NCBI GenBank assembly: GCA_964607865.1
Contig: CAZSLZ010000103.1
Location: 1 to 12,813 of the forward strand
Source: CAZSLZ01 sp964607865
GTDB lineage: Bacteria > Vulcanimicrobiota > JAJTBE01 > CAZSLZ01
Reading direction: 5' to 3'
DNA length: 12,813 nt
Shown here: positions 7,204-12,813 of the stretch, in pieces
Layout of the letters: each line of letters begins with the position of its first letter
How positions within the stretch are numbered: the first letter of the stretch is position 1
Translations under genes and position numbers: made by a program
The notes under the pieces: generated by a model
The model's input: only the letters and a program-made list of their open reading frames with translations
The model's database searches: none
What the model was told of the DNA's origin: nothing

Positions 7204-8121
7204 TTATTCCTGTATTTTATATTCAAATAAGGTGTAACCAGGCGGGCTGCAGAAAAACAAGTTCTGAGCGAAAAGGTCCTGGCCATGCCTGCTTTTGTTT
7301 TTATGAGCATGGCCAAAAAATACATACTTCACTTTTGGGTATTTTCTTAATAATTGCCCGATTTTCTCACTGCCAAGGTAAGCCCGATGAAAACCCCAGG
7401 TGGGGTCGGGAATATCGGGAACAAAATCATTGAAAGGTAAATGGTGGGTAAGAACCAGAATTTCGTCAACTTTATCGTTTATCGATTCTATATCGCTTTT
7501 CAATTGTGTCAGGCAGTAATCTAAAAATTGCTCGTCGGTGAGATCCCACTTTATAAATTTTCGATCCATCCAGCTGCTTTTGCTCCAGTGAAGGCCATCT
7601 TTTGATACCAGAAGCAATTTGTTGGCGTAATCATCGTGGGTAATCCCGTTCCAGGAAACAATCCGTTTATCATTTTCATTTGTAGAGAATTTGAAAAGGT
7701 AGTTGCCAAACATGGTTCTTAAATATTCGGGCACAGTTTTAAAACTGTAGTCATACCAGCCGATAGAACCCACGATTCCCAGTTTGTCAATTATGTAAGG
7801 CTTCATATCCAGCATATGATGGCCGGATTCTTCAAATAAAAGGGGAAGTTTCTTGGTCAGTAAATCGAAGGAGTCTCCTTTTCTGGTCCATAAATCGTGG
7901 TTGCCGGGTGTGAAAAGAACTTTGCCATTGAATTTTTTTAAAATACCCAGCGCCTGTTTGAATTGATTATGATCTCCGCCCCGGCTGGCAAGATCGCCGC
8001 CGATTAACAAGAAATCCATTTTTTCCTTGTTCATAAGCTGGACAAAGTCTTCCAACTGTTCTTCACGGGTCAGGGTGCCGTAATGAATATCTGCAGTTAT
8101 AGCTATTTTTTTTATTACCAA
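7204..8121 (-). CDS. Calcineurin-like metallophosphoesterase
   Basis: 305 residues with all class III metallophosphoesterase blocks: ADIH (D11, H13), GGD (41-43), GNHD (73-76), THHLP (H226, H227) and GHAH (H271, H273). These coordinate a two-metal centre that hydrolyses phosphomono- or diesters; the substrate cannot be deduced. It has no signal peptide, so it is cytosolic. I place the start at TTG 8121: AAGGA (8135-8131) then has a 9-nt spacing, whereas the TTG at 8130 abuts AAGGA directly and could not use it. It is the first gene of the leftward unit, divergent from the lipoprotein gene. Confidence 0.92.
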   Translation of the reverse strand: MVIKKIAITADIHYGTLTREEQLEDFVQLMNKEKMDFLLIGGDLASRGGDHNQFKQALGILKKFNGKVLFTPGNHDLWTRKGDSFDLLTKKLPLLFEESGHHMLDMKPYIIDKLGIVGSIGWYDYSFKTVPEYLRTMFGNYLFKFSTNENDKRIVSWNGITHDDYANKLLLVSKDGLHWSKSSWMDRKFIKWDLTDEQFLDYCLTQLKSDIESINDKVDEILVLTHHLPFNDFVPDIPDPTWGFHRAYLGSEKIGQLLRKYPKVKYVFFGHAHKNKSRHGQDLFAQNLFFCSPPGYTLFEYKIQE

Positions 8122-8190
8122 ATTTAACAATCCTTATTACCAGATCATAAATTATTTTGTCCTGGCTATTGTAATATCCTTCATTTTTAT

Positions 8191-8204
8191 TGTATTATAA
8201 TACA
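8191..8204. promoter_or_regulatory. 14-bp palindrome over divergent -10 elements
   Basis: TGTATTATAATACA is a perfect palindrome midway between the divergent phosphoesterase and lipoprotein starts. It contains TATAAT on both strands (8196-8201 plus; 8199-8194 minus). No good -35 lies at 16-18 bp on either side. It may be an operator over shared -10s, or simply an AT-rich back-to-back promoter. Confidence 0.4.
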
Positions 8205-8235
8205 GTACTATGCAAAGAAAGGTATTTTTTGGCTT

Positions 8236-8925
8236 ATGCAAAGAGTTGATCCGGTTCATTCTGTAATTAACCTGCTTATTATTATTTCGATTTTATTTCT
8301 GGTTCTGGGGTGCGCATCAGGAGGAACCGCCACCGGAGGAAACAATGTATTGAGAATTACCCTTAAAGTTTCTGACCAGGGTAAGATAGATACCACCAGC
8401 CAGGGTTATTATGCCATTCTTTTCAATAACCAGGGCGAGCCCATTGAGGTTACCAATTTTGAAACTTTTACCGATTATATCCGTTTCGACGGCTTGAATT
8501 ATATATGGTATCACCGACAGGAAAATGTACCCAGCCCTGGTTATACCTGGGTAAACGCCGGAAATCTTAACTCCGATTCGTTTATTGCCAGCGAGGGAAG
8601 TTCAATTGTAATCAGGTTTGATTTGAGCGATACCACTCACCCTTTTAACCAGTATATTCAAAGCAGCCGGTTTACCGCCCATGTGGTTACCACCGATAAC
8701 AGCAACAGCCTGCTGGGGCGGGGCATAGATACCCTGGGACAGGGCCCTTCATTTGATAACAACAGCCTTTACACTTTACTTTTTGACCGCTCAACCGGGG
8801 CTGTTGCGCCTGTTCCAGCGGGTTACCCTTCAGATCCTCTGGAAGACTGGAACGCCAAGGAAGACCTGCCCAATTTTCCATATCAGAGTTATGATATTGA
8901 AACCTTTGAACTGGAACTTGAATAA
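8236..8925 (+). CDS. Uncharacterised lipoprotein
   Basis: 229 residues. The N-terminus has a hydrophobic stretch (about 10-24) ending in the lipobox VLGC, with C26 as the lipidated cysteine, so the mature protein should be membrane-anchored outside the cytoplasm. A Gly/Ala/Thr linker follows, then a beta-rich domain with many aromatic, Asn, Asp and Ser residues (for example GLNYIWYHRQENVP), resembling an extracellular beta-sandwich; I recognise no family. The ATG at 8236 has only a distant GAAAGG (8217-8222), so translation may be weak or the start may differ. The gene stands alone, with a hairpin terminator 45 bp downstream. Confidence 0.8.
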   Translation: MQRVDPVHSVINLLIIISILFLVLGCASGGTATGGNNVLRITLKVSDQGKIDTTSQGYYAILFNNQGEPIEVTNFETFTDYIRFDGLNYIWYHRQENVPSPGYTWVNAGNLNSDSFIASEGSSIVIRFDLSDTTHPFNQYIQSSRFTAHVVTTDNSNSLLGRGIDTLGQGPSFDNNSLYTLLFDRSTGAVAPVPAGYPSDPLEDWNAKEDLPNFPYQSYDIETFELELE

Positions 8926-8965
8926 ATAAATTATTTAATATTATCAAGAATCATTCCTTGAAAAG

Positions 8966-8989
8966 AAAAAAACCCCGCCAGGCGGGGTT
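8966..8989. terminator. Bidirectional terminator, strongest leftward
   Basis: AACCCCGCC (8971-8979) and GGCGGGGTT (8981-8989) form a GC-rich hairpin. On the minus strand the last stem thymines run into an uninterrupted tract of seven T, then CTTTT, making a classic intrinsic terminator for the small leftward transcript. On the plus strand the stem is followed by CTGCAATTTTT, a weaker U-tract that may still end the lipoprotein mRNA. Confidence 0.86.
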
Positions 8990-9027
8990 CTGCAATTTTT
9001 ATATTTTATTTCATCCTTTATTCAGTT

Positions 9028-9093
9028 TTATTTGGCCACTGTATGCAGTTGGTCTAACCCTCTCTGCCAGTGCCAGTAGATCTCCATTAACAT
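9028..9093 (-). CDS. 21-residue Trp-rich small ORF
   Basis: An ATG at 9093 is preceded by the very strong SD AAGGAGGGG (9109-9101) at about 7 nt. The frame runs 21 codons to TAA. The peptide starts MLMEIYWHWQ, with Y6-W7-H8-W9 adjacent, and ends in the amphipathic LDQLHTVAK. It has no signal sequence or clear membrane segment. It is the only ORF of a unit with its own perfect promoter (9300-9272) and terminator (8989-8966), so it is a small-protein mRNA, a dual-function RNA, or an sRNA with a chance ORF. I recognise no family. It is not an attenuator for a downstream gene, because the next leftward gene is about 850 bp past the terminator. Confidence 0.5.
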   Translation of the reverse strand: MLMEIYWHWQRGLDQLHTVAK

Positions 9094-9102
9094 GTCGATC
9101 CC

Positions 9103-9114
9103 CTCCTTTCGGAG
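9103..9114 (-). promoter_or_regulatory. SD-sequestering GNRA tetraloop hairpin
   Basis: On the minus strand the bases read CTCC-GAAA-GGAG: a 4-bp stem (5 with a U-G pair) capped by GAAA, placing the GGAG of the Shine-Dalgarno in the 3' arm. Translation of the 21-codon ORF would need this small hairpin to open, so it may be a control point. Confidence 0.45.
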
Positions 9115-9271
9115 AAATAATCTTTCAAGCTTGATATGATATTATGATATAAAATAAGACAGCTTGAAAAGATAAGAGGTAAAAATTTGATAGTTCTGCC
9201 TGCTTACAGGCCTGTTATATATAAATGATTTGGTTGGGCGGATTTAATCTCCGTTTTTTTGATTTTCACGG

Positions 9272-9300
9272 ATTATACTACCGCTTTATACTTTTGTCAA
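9272..9300 (-). promoter_or_regulatory. Consensus sigma-A promoter of the small leftward transcript
   Basis: Reading leftward, TTGACA (9300-9295), 17 bp, TATAAT (9277-9272): a perfect consensus match. It begins 9 bp after the U-tract of the upstream gene's terminator, so the unit is insulated and independently transcribed. Start expected near 9265. Confidence 0.88.
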
Positions 9301-9308
9301 GTGTTTTT

Positions 9309-9338
9309 AAAAAAAAGAAAAGGCCTTGTCGGCCTCTC
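9309..9338 (-). terminator. Intrinsic terminator of the disordered-protein gene
   Basis: On the minus strand AGAGGCC, loop GACAA, GGCCTTT forms a 7-bp stem with one wobble pair, followed by TTCTTTTTTTT. It lies about 30 bp beyond the stop at 9370 and immediately before the promoter of the next leftward unit. Confidence 0.8.
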
Positions 9339-9341
9339 TGG

Positions 9342-9372
9342 TAATATTTATTAAAGGAGTGAATAAATATTA
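9342..9372. repeat. Perfect 11-bp inverted repeat embracing a stop codon
   Basis: TAATATTTATT (9342-9352) and AATAAATATTA (9362-9372) flank a 9-nt spacer, aaaggagtg. The right arm includes the TAA stop (9372-9370) of the leftward gene. It may be a 3'-end stabilising stem upstream of the real terminator. Confidence 0.5.
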
Positions 9373-9735
9373 GTTGCGTCTTGATGAATAAACAGCCCCC
9401 GGGTTCATTCCCTGTTCAAACCCCTTGGTAATTCCATTCCGGCTGCTGATATTGCTTGCTTCCTGGGTTCCCTTTACCATTCCCACTTGCTTATTATCTC
9501 CAGACATCTGCCTGGCAGCTTTAATATTATCTTTTAATGGCCCCAAGTCAACATTCTTGGATTGCTCCGGTTTCTTGACTTCATCGGAAAGGTTGACCTG
9601 ATCTCCTTTTTGGGCTGTGTCAACCTGAGGTTGGTTTTGAGCAACCCTGGTGGCAGCACCCTGATTTTGAATACCTGATAATTCCTGAATTCTTTTTTGC
9701 CGGCCTATTCCGCCAATCTGATTGATTCCTGACAT
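9370..9735 (-). CDS. Small polar, probably disordered protein
   Basis: 121 residues, rich in Gln, Asn, Ser, Gly and Lys, with no cysteine, signal peptide or membrane segment. It opens MSGINQIGGIGRQKR and contains a central DQVNLSDEVKK. That opening and the xVxLSD block recall anti-sigma-28 FlgM and other small flagellar proteins, but the conserved FlgM C-terminal helix is not evident, so this is only a hint. I chose ATG 9735 over the longer GTG frame at 9744, because AAGGAG (9749-9744) is 8 nt before the ATG and overlaps the GTG. It is a single-gene transcript with its own terminator, and a repeat array lies upstream. Confidence 0.68.
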   Translation of the reverse strand: MSGINQIGGIGRQKRIQELSGIQNQGAATRVAQNQPQVDTAQKGDQVNLSDEVKKPEQSKNVDLGPLKDNIKAARQMSGDNKQVGMVKGTQEASNISSRNGITKGFEQGMNPGAVYSSRRN

Positions 9736-9797
9736 ATGTAACACTCCTTATACTCATTAGCAATCTTACTGATTTTATTATCAAATATTTCGGCAAA

Positions 9798-9862
9798 ATT
9801 ATCAATGCTGGGGTTGTTACATTATGGTTAATTATGTTAACAAAGTGTTAACATTGTGTTAA
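9798..9862 (-). promoter_or_regulatory. Array of five TTAACA-type (PhoP-box-like) repeats with -10
   Basis: Plus-strand hexamers TGTTAC (9815), TGGTTA (9825), TGTTAA (9835), TGTTAA (9846) and TGTTAA (9857) start every 10-11 bp. On the minus strand the last three read TTAACA-N5-TTAACA-N5-TTAACA, the Bacillus PhoP box pattern, oriented toward the gene starting at 9735. Eleven bp past the array is GATAAT (9803-9798), a -10 without a proper -35, as in activator-dependent promoters. The remaining 9863-9993 holds only the palindrome AGAATTTAAATTCT (9933-9946) and no convincing promoter for the pilin genes. Confidence 0.55.
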
Positions 9863-9993
9863 GCATTACTTTACAACAATTTTTTGCCGGTTTTACCCCG
9901 AAATAGAACCATGGACAAAACGACTTGAATTAAGAATTTAAATTCTATGGAAGGACATCTCATAACTTTTCATAATTTATCATCAGGTGTTAT

Positions 9994-10347
9994 ATGAATA
10001 ACTCATACAAAAATACAAAAGCTTTCAGCCTTATGGAAGTGATCATAGCCCTGGCTATTGCTTTAATTATGCTTACTGCCCTTTTCAGCCTGGAAATCCG
10101 CTCCACGGCTCTGGCTGCAAGGGCTATTCGAGGTTTCGAAGCTCTTCCCTATGCCATTGAAAGAATTGAAGAATTAACAGAACAGGATTTTACCGGGTCA
10201 GAAAAAGAATTCGTTAAACAATATGAACTATTGACCACCAGCCAGGAATTTACCGGGGATCTGAAATATCGGCGGGTAAAAGTGGAAGTCCTGGAAAAGA
10301 AAGAATCTTATGTTGAACTGTCAATTTTTAAATTTGGATTACAATAA
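9994..10347 (+). CDS. Type II secretion / type IV pilus minor pseudopilin (GspI-like)
   Basis: 117 residues. A class III (prepilin) signal: leader of 10 residues ending KA, then FSLMEVIIALAIALIML with Glu at mature position 5 and a hydrophobic helix of about 20 residues. Cleavage would be after A10; alanine instead of the usual glycine at -1 is tolerated but less common. The short C-terminal domain has a strand pattern (YRRVKVEVLEKKESYVELSIF) as in GspI-type pseudopilins. The ATG has only a weak AGGTG (9985-9989). It overlaps the next pilin gene by 38 bp. Prepilin peptidase and the assembly ATPase must be encoded elsewhere. Confidence 0.82.
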   Translation: MNNSYKNTKAFSLMEVIIALAIALIMLTALFSLEIRSTALAARAIRGFEALPYAIERIEELTEQDFTGSEKEFVKQYELLTTSQEFTGDLKYRRVKVEVLEKKESYVELSIFKFGLQ

Positions 10348-10951
10348 AAGACAACAGGGTTTTACCCTGCTGGAAGTCATCATTACCGTGGGCCTGGCTT
10401 TAATGACCCTGGCAGCGGTTTACAGCGCCCTTTATTTTGGCAGCCAGGGCTCTGCTGAAACCAGGGTTAATATTGCCAAAAAACAGGTTCTTATGCGGCA
10501 GTTTTATATCCTTCGCCGTCAGTTGATTAATATCTACAGCGCCGAAGGGGGAGAAGTTCTATTGGGAGAACAGGGCACAGCTCCCAGAGCCAGCGAACTT
10601 TACTTTGTAACCTCTGATCTGGAGAATTACCAGAGTATTGGTGAGGTGGGCTATAAAATAGAAAAGGATGAAAACGGGCAAAACTACCTGGCTTATACTG
10701 AATTTCCATATCCCCGCACTGGAAACAGGTTTGCCAAATTCAATTATCAGGATGAATGGAAGAAAGCCAGTATTGTAATTCAGGGCTTCGAAGTTGAATA
10801 TGAAACTCAGAACCTGTGGCGAAATGAATGGAAAGATTCCCAGCTGCCCGACAAGATAAGGGTAACATTCTGGTATAGAGAAAATGAACAGGACCCCGAA
10901 TTGTCACCTTATACTTTTATTGTGGTTCCAGGTATCAAATCAATTTTCTAA
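10310..10951 (+). CDS. Minor pseudopilin, GspJ/PulJ-like
   Basis: 213 residues. The prepilin signal QQG|FTLLEVIITVGLALMTLAAVY has Gly at -1 (G17), Phe at +1 and Glu at +5, followed by the usual N-terminal helix. The roughly 170-residue C-terminal region is beta-rich with a closing strand FKIRVTFWY-type segment (about 190-197), as in GspJ/PulJ proteins that cap the pseudopilus with GspI and GspK. The start overlaps the preceding gene and has a poor SD (aaagaa), suggesting translational coupling. The TAA stop directly abuts the stop of the convergent nucleotidyltransferase gene, with no terminator between. Confidence 0.85.
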   Translation: MLNCQFLNLDYNKRQQGFTLLEVIITVGLALMTLAAVYSALYFGSQGSAETRVNIAKKQVLMRQFYILRRQLINIYSAEGGEVLLGEQGTAPRASELYFVTSDLENYQSIGEVGYKIEKDENGQNYLAYTEFPYPRTGNRFAKFNYQDEWKKASIVIQGFEVEYETQNLWRNEWKDSQLPDKIRVTFWYRENEQDPELSPYTFIVVPGIKSIF

Positions 10952-12813
10952 TTACCTGTCTTCTTTTTCCACCAGAGATTTCAACCGGGTTTCAAAAAAC
11001 TCTTCTGCTCCTTCCTTTGTGGTGAAAAGTTTATCCAGTTGAGCATCAAATAACAAGGAAAGCAGTTTCTTGTAAACCGGCCCTGGTTCTACTCCCCATT
11101 TTTGCAAATCATAACCGCTAATTAAAGGGGTTTGGGGCAGAAGTTTATTAATATAATTTACAATACGGGTTCTTACTGTAGGAATTTTTGTTTTTGCCAG
11201 CAGAAAGAACAGGCTTTCCAGGGAAATTCCATGCAGGGTTCCATATAATTCGCTGGTGGGCAAATTTCGGCTGCAGAGTATCCTCACCATTTTGTTAATT
11301 TTTTCCGATTTAAAGGAAACCTGGTTGATTACCTCCAGAGGGATCCGCATTTTTTTTGCAATTTTCTTTATTTCATCAAACTCAAAATTCATTAACAAAA
11401 CGCTCAGATAAATAACCCATTGTTTTATTCTATGCCTGGCGGCGATTTCCTTAAATTGCAGCAGAACCGCCTGGGCCGATTCCAGGGCATCGATATGCCG
11501 GCTGTCCAGGCTCAAATCTGAATGAATTATACGCAGAATATGCAGTTGATCCATTCTTTTCAGGGCAGGCAGTGGGCGGGCTTCTTCCAGAATTTCAATT
11601 AACTCGTTTCTGATTCTTTCTGCTGAAACATGTTGGAAAATATCCTGATACAGTGCTTCCTTAAGTTGGTTTTCCGTAAATTGATCCATGGTAAACTGAT
11701 ACCGTTGTTCAAATTTCACAGCTCTTAAAATACGGGTGGGGTCATCGATAAAACTTAACGGGTGAAGAACCCTTACAACACCGTTTTTTAAATCCCTTCG
11801 GCAGCCGAAAAAGTCCAGAAGTTCGCCGAAGAATTTCTGGTTTAACCTGATAGCCATGGCATTAATGGTAAAATCGCGCCGGTAAAGATCCTGTTTTATG
11901 GAGGAGCGGGTTACTTCGGGCAGTGCAGCTGGCCGGGTATAATATTCGGTGCGGGAGGTGGCTATATCGATATGCATATTGCTGGGCAACACCACCACGC
12001 TGGTTCCGAATTTTTCGTGGGCTTTTGCCCTTCCTCCCATTTTTTGAGCCAGTTTATCGCCGTATTTCATTCCGTCGCCTTCCACAACCAGGTCTATATC
12101 CAGGTTTTCCACTCCCAGAAGCAGATCACGGACAAAACCTCCTACCACGTAGATATTAACCTTCATTTTATCGGCTACCCTGCCGCAGGTTTTCAAAATA
12201 TCCCGTAAATACGCCGGCAGTTTCTTAATCTGATCTACTGCTCGTCTCTGTTTGCGATAATTTTCCAGATCTCTTTTATATATTGCTTCCAGAACGTCGG
12301 TGCGGGTAATTATGCCTGCAACCTTTCCCTTGTCAATAACTGGAATGCAGCCATATCCCTTCTTCATCATCAGATTCTGGATCTGAAAAATTGAAGCTTC
12401 GGGGTAGGTGGTAACAGGTTTTGACATATAAACCCGCAGGGGCGCATTTAAATAGCCATGGTTGGAAGCTTTGTCCACATCGTGGCGGTCAATAATGCCC
12501 ACAAGTTTACCTTCTTTCAGAATCGGCAGATGATAATGGCCGTACCGGTGCATCTGTTCGAAGGCATCCTGAATGGTCATATCTTCTTCAAGCTCCAGGG
12601 TGAGGACCGGGCTGGACATAATATCCTCTGCCTTGGTGTGGGGGCGTATAAATCTTTTCAGTACTTTTTTCAGTAGTTTTTCCACTTTTTCCAGGTTCAT
12701 ATTTTTTATAACAGCGGAAGCTGCGGTAGTATGGCCGCCTCCGTTAAAGAAACTGGTTATTCTGCTCACATCTATTGCCTGCCTTATAGAGCGGGCTACC
12801 ATATAGATACGAT
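10952..12813 (-). CDS. DHH-CBS-CBS-tRNA nucleotidyltransferase / poly(A) polymerase fusion (5' end missing)
   Basis: Only the C-terminal 620 codons are present; the frame stays open to the right edge (residues RIY precede M12802), so this is a truncation by the window. Counting from that Met: the DHHA1 motif GGGH (21-24) is the end of a DHH phosphoesterase domain; two CBS domains follow (about 55-110 and 120-175), ligand-binding pairs that often sense adenylates; then a class II nucleotidyltransferase head with GGFVRD (221-226), the catalytic D235xD237, RRDFTINAMA (308-317) and DDPTRILRA (353-361), where E is usual at the first D. The rest is an alpha-helical body and tail. It adds CCA, CC, A or poly(A) to RNA 3' ends; specificity cannot be read here. 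Confidence 0.95.
   Translation of the reverse strand, partial: RIYMVARSIRQAIDVSRITSFFNGGGHTTAASAVIKNMNLEKVEKLLKKVLKRFIRPHTKAEDIMSSPVLTLELEEDMTIQDAFEQMHRYGHYHLPILKEGKLVGIIDRHDVDKASNHGYLNAPLRVYMSKPVTTYPEASIFQIQNLMMKKGYGCIPVIDKGKVAGIITRTDVLEAIYKRDLENYRKQRRAVDQIKKLPAYLRDILKTCGRVADKMKVNIYVVGGFVRDLLLGVENLDIDLVVEGDGMKYGDKLAQKMGGRAKAHEKFGTSVVVLPSNMHIDIATSRTEYYTRPAALPEVTRSSIKQDLYRRDFTINAMAIRLNQKFFGELLDFFGCRRDLKNGVVRVLHPLSFIDDPTRILRAVKFEQRYQFTMDQFTENQLKEALYQDIFQHVSAERIRNELIEILEEARPLPALKRMDQLHILRIIHSDLSLDSRHIDALESAQAVLLQFKEIAARHRIKQWVIYLSVLLMNFEFDEIKKIAKKMRIPLEVINQVSFKSEKINKMVRILCSRNLPTSELYGTLHGISLESLFFLLAKTKIPTVRTRIVNYINKLLPQTPLISGYDLQKWGVEPGPVYKKLLSLLFDAQLDKLFTTKEGAEEFFETRLKSLVEKEDR

Larger units (their letters stand above)
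8966..9266 (-). ncRNA. Predicted small leftward transcript with long structured leader
   Basis: Promoter and terminator define an RNA of roughly 300 nt, whose first 170 or so nt are untranslated. Readable structure, in transcript order: CGGA...TCCG near the 5' end; GCCTG-TAAG-CAGGC; a perfect 9-bp pairing of TTTCAAGCT with AGCTTGAAA around an AT-rich loop; then CTCC-GAAA-GGAG, a GNRA-capped hairpin over the SD of the small ORF. I do not recognise a known riboswitch or Rfam family. Together with the neighbouring terminator this accounts for the gene-poor stretch 8926-9369. Confidence 0.5.

Noticed and set aside
7191..7325. N-terminal extension of the zinc-ribbon protein to an upstream ATG at 7325
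   Set aside because: That stretch is antisense-frame reading through the phosphoesterase gene on the same strand; the strong SD at 7197-7204 and the ribbon starting at residue 3 fix the start at 7190.
8210..8266. 18-codon ORF starting ATGCAAAG, overlapping the lipoprotein start, as a regulatory upstream ORF
   Set aside because: It has no SD and no clear composition signal; the repeated ATGCAAAG at 8210 and 8236 may be chance.
9028..9093. Trp attenuation leader peptide
   Set aside because: Two Trp codons suggest it, but no biosynthetic or transport gene lies downstream on that strand after the terminator.
9947..9997. 16-codon ORF whose TGA overlaps the pilin ATG (ATGA)
   Set aside because: There is no ribosome binding site and the peptide is unremarkable; coupling is possible but not supported.
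11923..12806. Plus-strand ORFs opposite the nucleotidyltransferase gene
   Set aside because: They are shadows of a gene whose CBS and nucleotidyltransferase motifs are unmistakable, and none has a ribosome binding site.

Overview
The window looks like a chromosomal piece of a low-GC Bacillota genome. The reasons are the McsA/McsB arginine-kinase pair, strong AGGAGG-type ribosome binding sites, TTG starts, near-consensus sigma-A promoters and U-tailed intrinsic terminators. Signal-peptide and lipobox proteins, type II secretion-like pseudopilins, a DUF4127 protein and a DHH-CBS-CBS-tRNA nucleotidyltransferase fusion would fit an anaerobic clostridial or Halanaerobiales-like lineage. That placement is inference; no marker gene in the window fixes the taxon. 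There is no tRNA, rRNA, CRISPR array, transposase or phage gene.

Layout. (1) 1-1803: a control region with TTAACA-type (PhoP-box-like) repeats and a leftward promoter, then a perfect TTGACA-17-TATAAT promoter driving mcsA-mcsB, which ends at a bidirectional hairpin. Neither ctsR nor clpC flanks the pair. (2) 1820-2869 (-): a secreted TPR protein. (3) 3093-4855 (+): a two-gene unit, an acidic protein ending in what looks like a catalytically dead anthrax-lethal-factor-like metallopeptidase fold, then a 108-residue unknown. (4) 8121-4761 (-): a four-gene unit of calcineurin-like phosphoesterase, double zf-TFIIB zinc-ribbon protein, a doubtful 79-residue protein and a DUF4127 protein. Its 3' end overlaps the 108-residue gene, and its best terminator lies inside that gene on the opposite strand. 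(5) 8236-8925 (+): an unknown lipoprotein. (6) 8971-9300 (-): a compact unit with a perfect sigma-A promoter, about 170 nt of structured leader, a hairpin over the Shine-Dalgarno, a 21-codon Trp-rich ORF and a strong terminator. (7) 9370-9735 (-): a disordered polar protein behind five TGTTA-type repeats at 10-11 bp period. (8) 9994-10951 (+): two overlapping pseudopilin genes, abutting tail to tail (9) the 3' part of the DHH-CBS-CBS-tRNA nucleotidyltransferase gene, which runs off the right edge.

The themes are protein quality control (McsA/McsB), envelope and secretion (TPR protein, lipoprotein, pseudopilins) and RNA 3'-end metabolism (CCA/poly(A) polymerase fusion). The strongest candidates for something undescribed are the 8971-9300 unit, the pseudo-metallopeptidase with its small partner, and the two Pho-box-like arrays that may tie an unseen leftward gene and the disordered protein to one response regulator.
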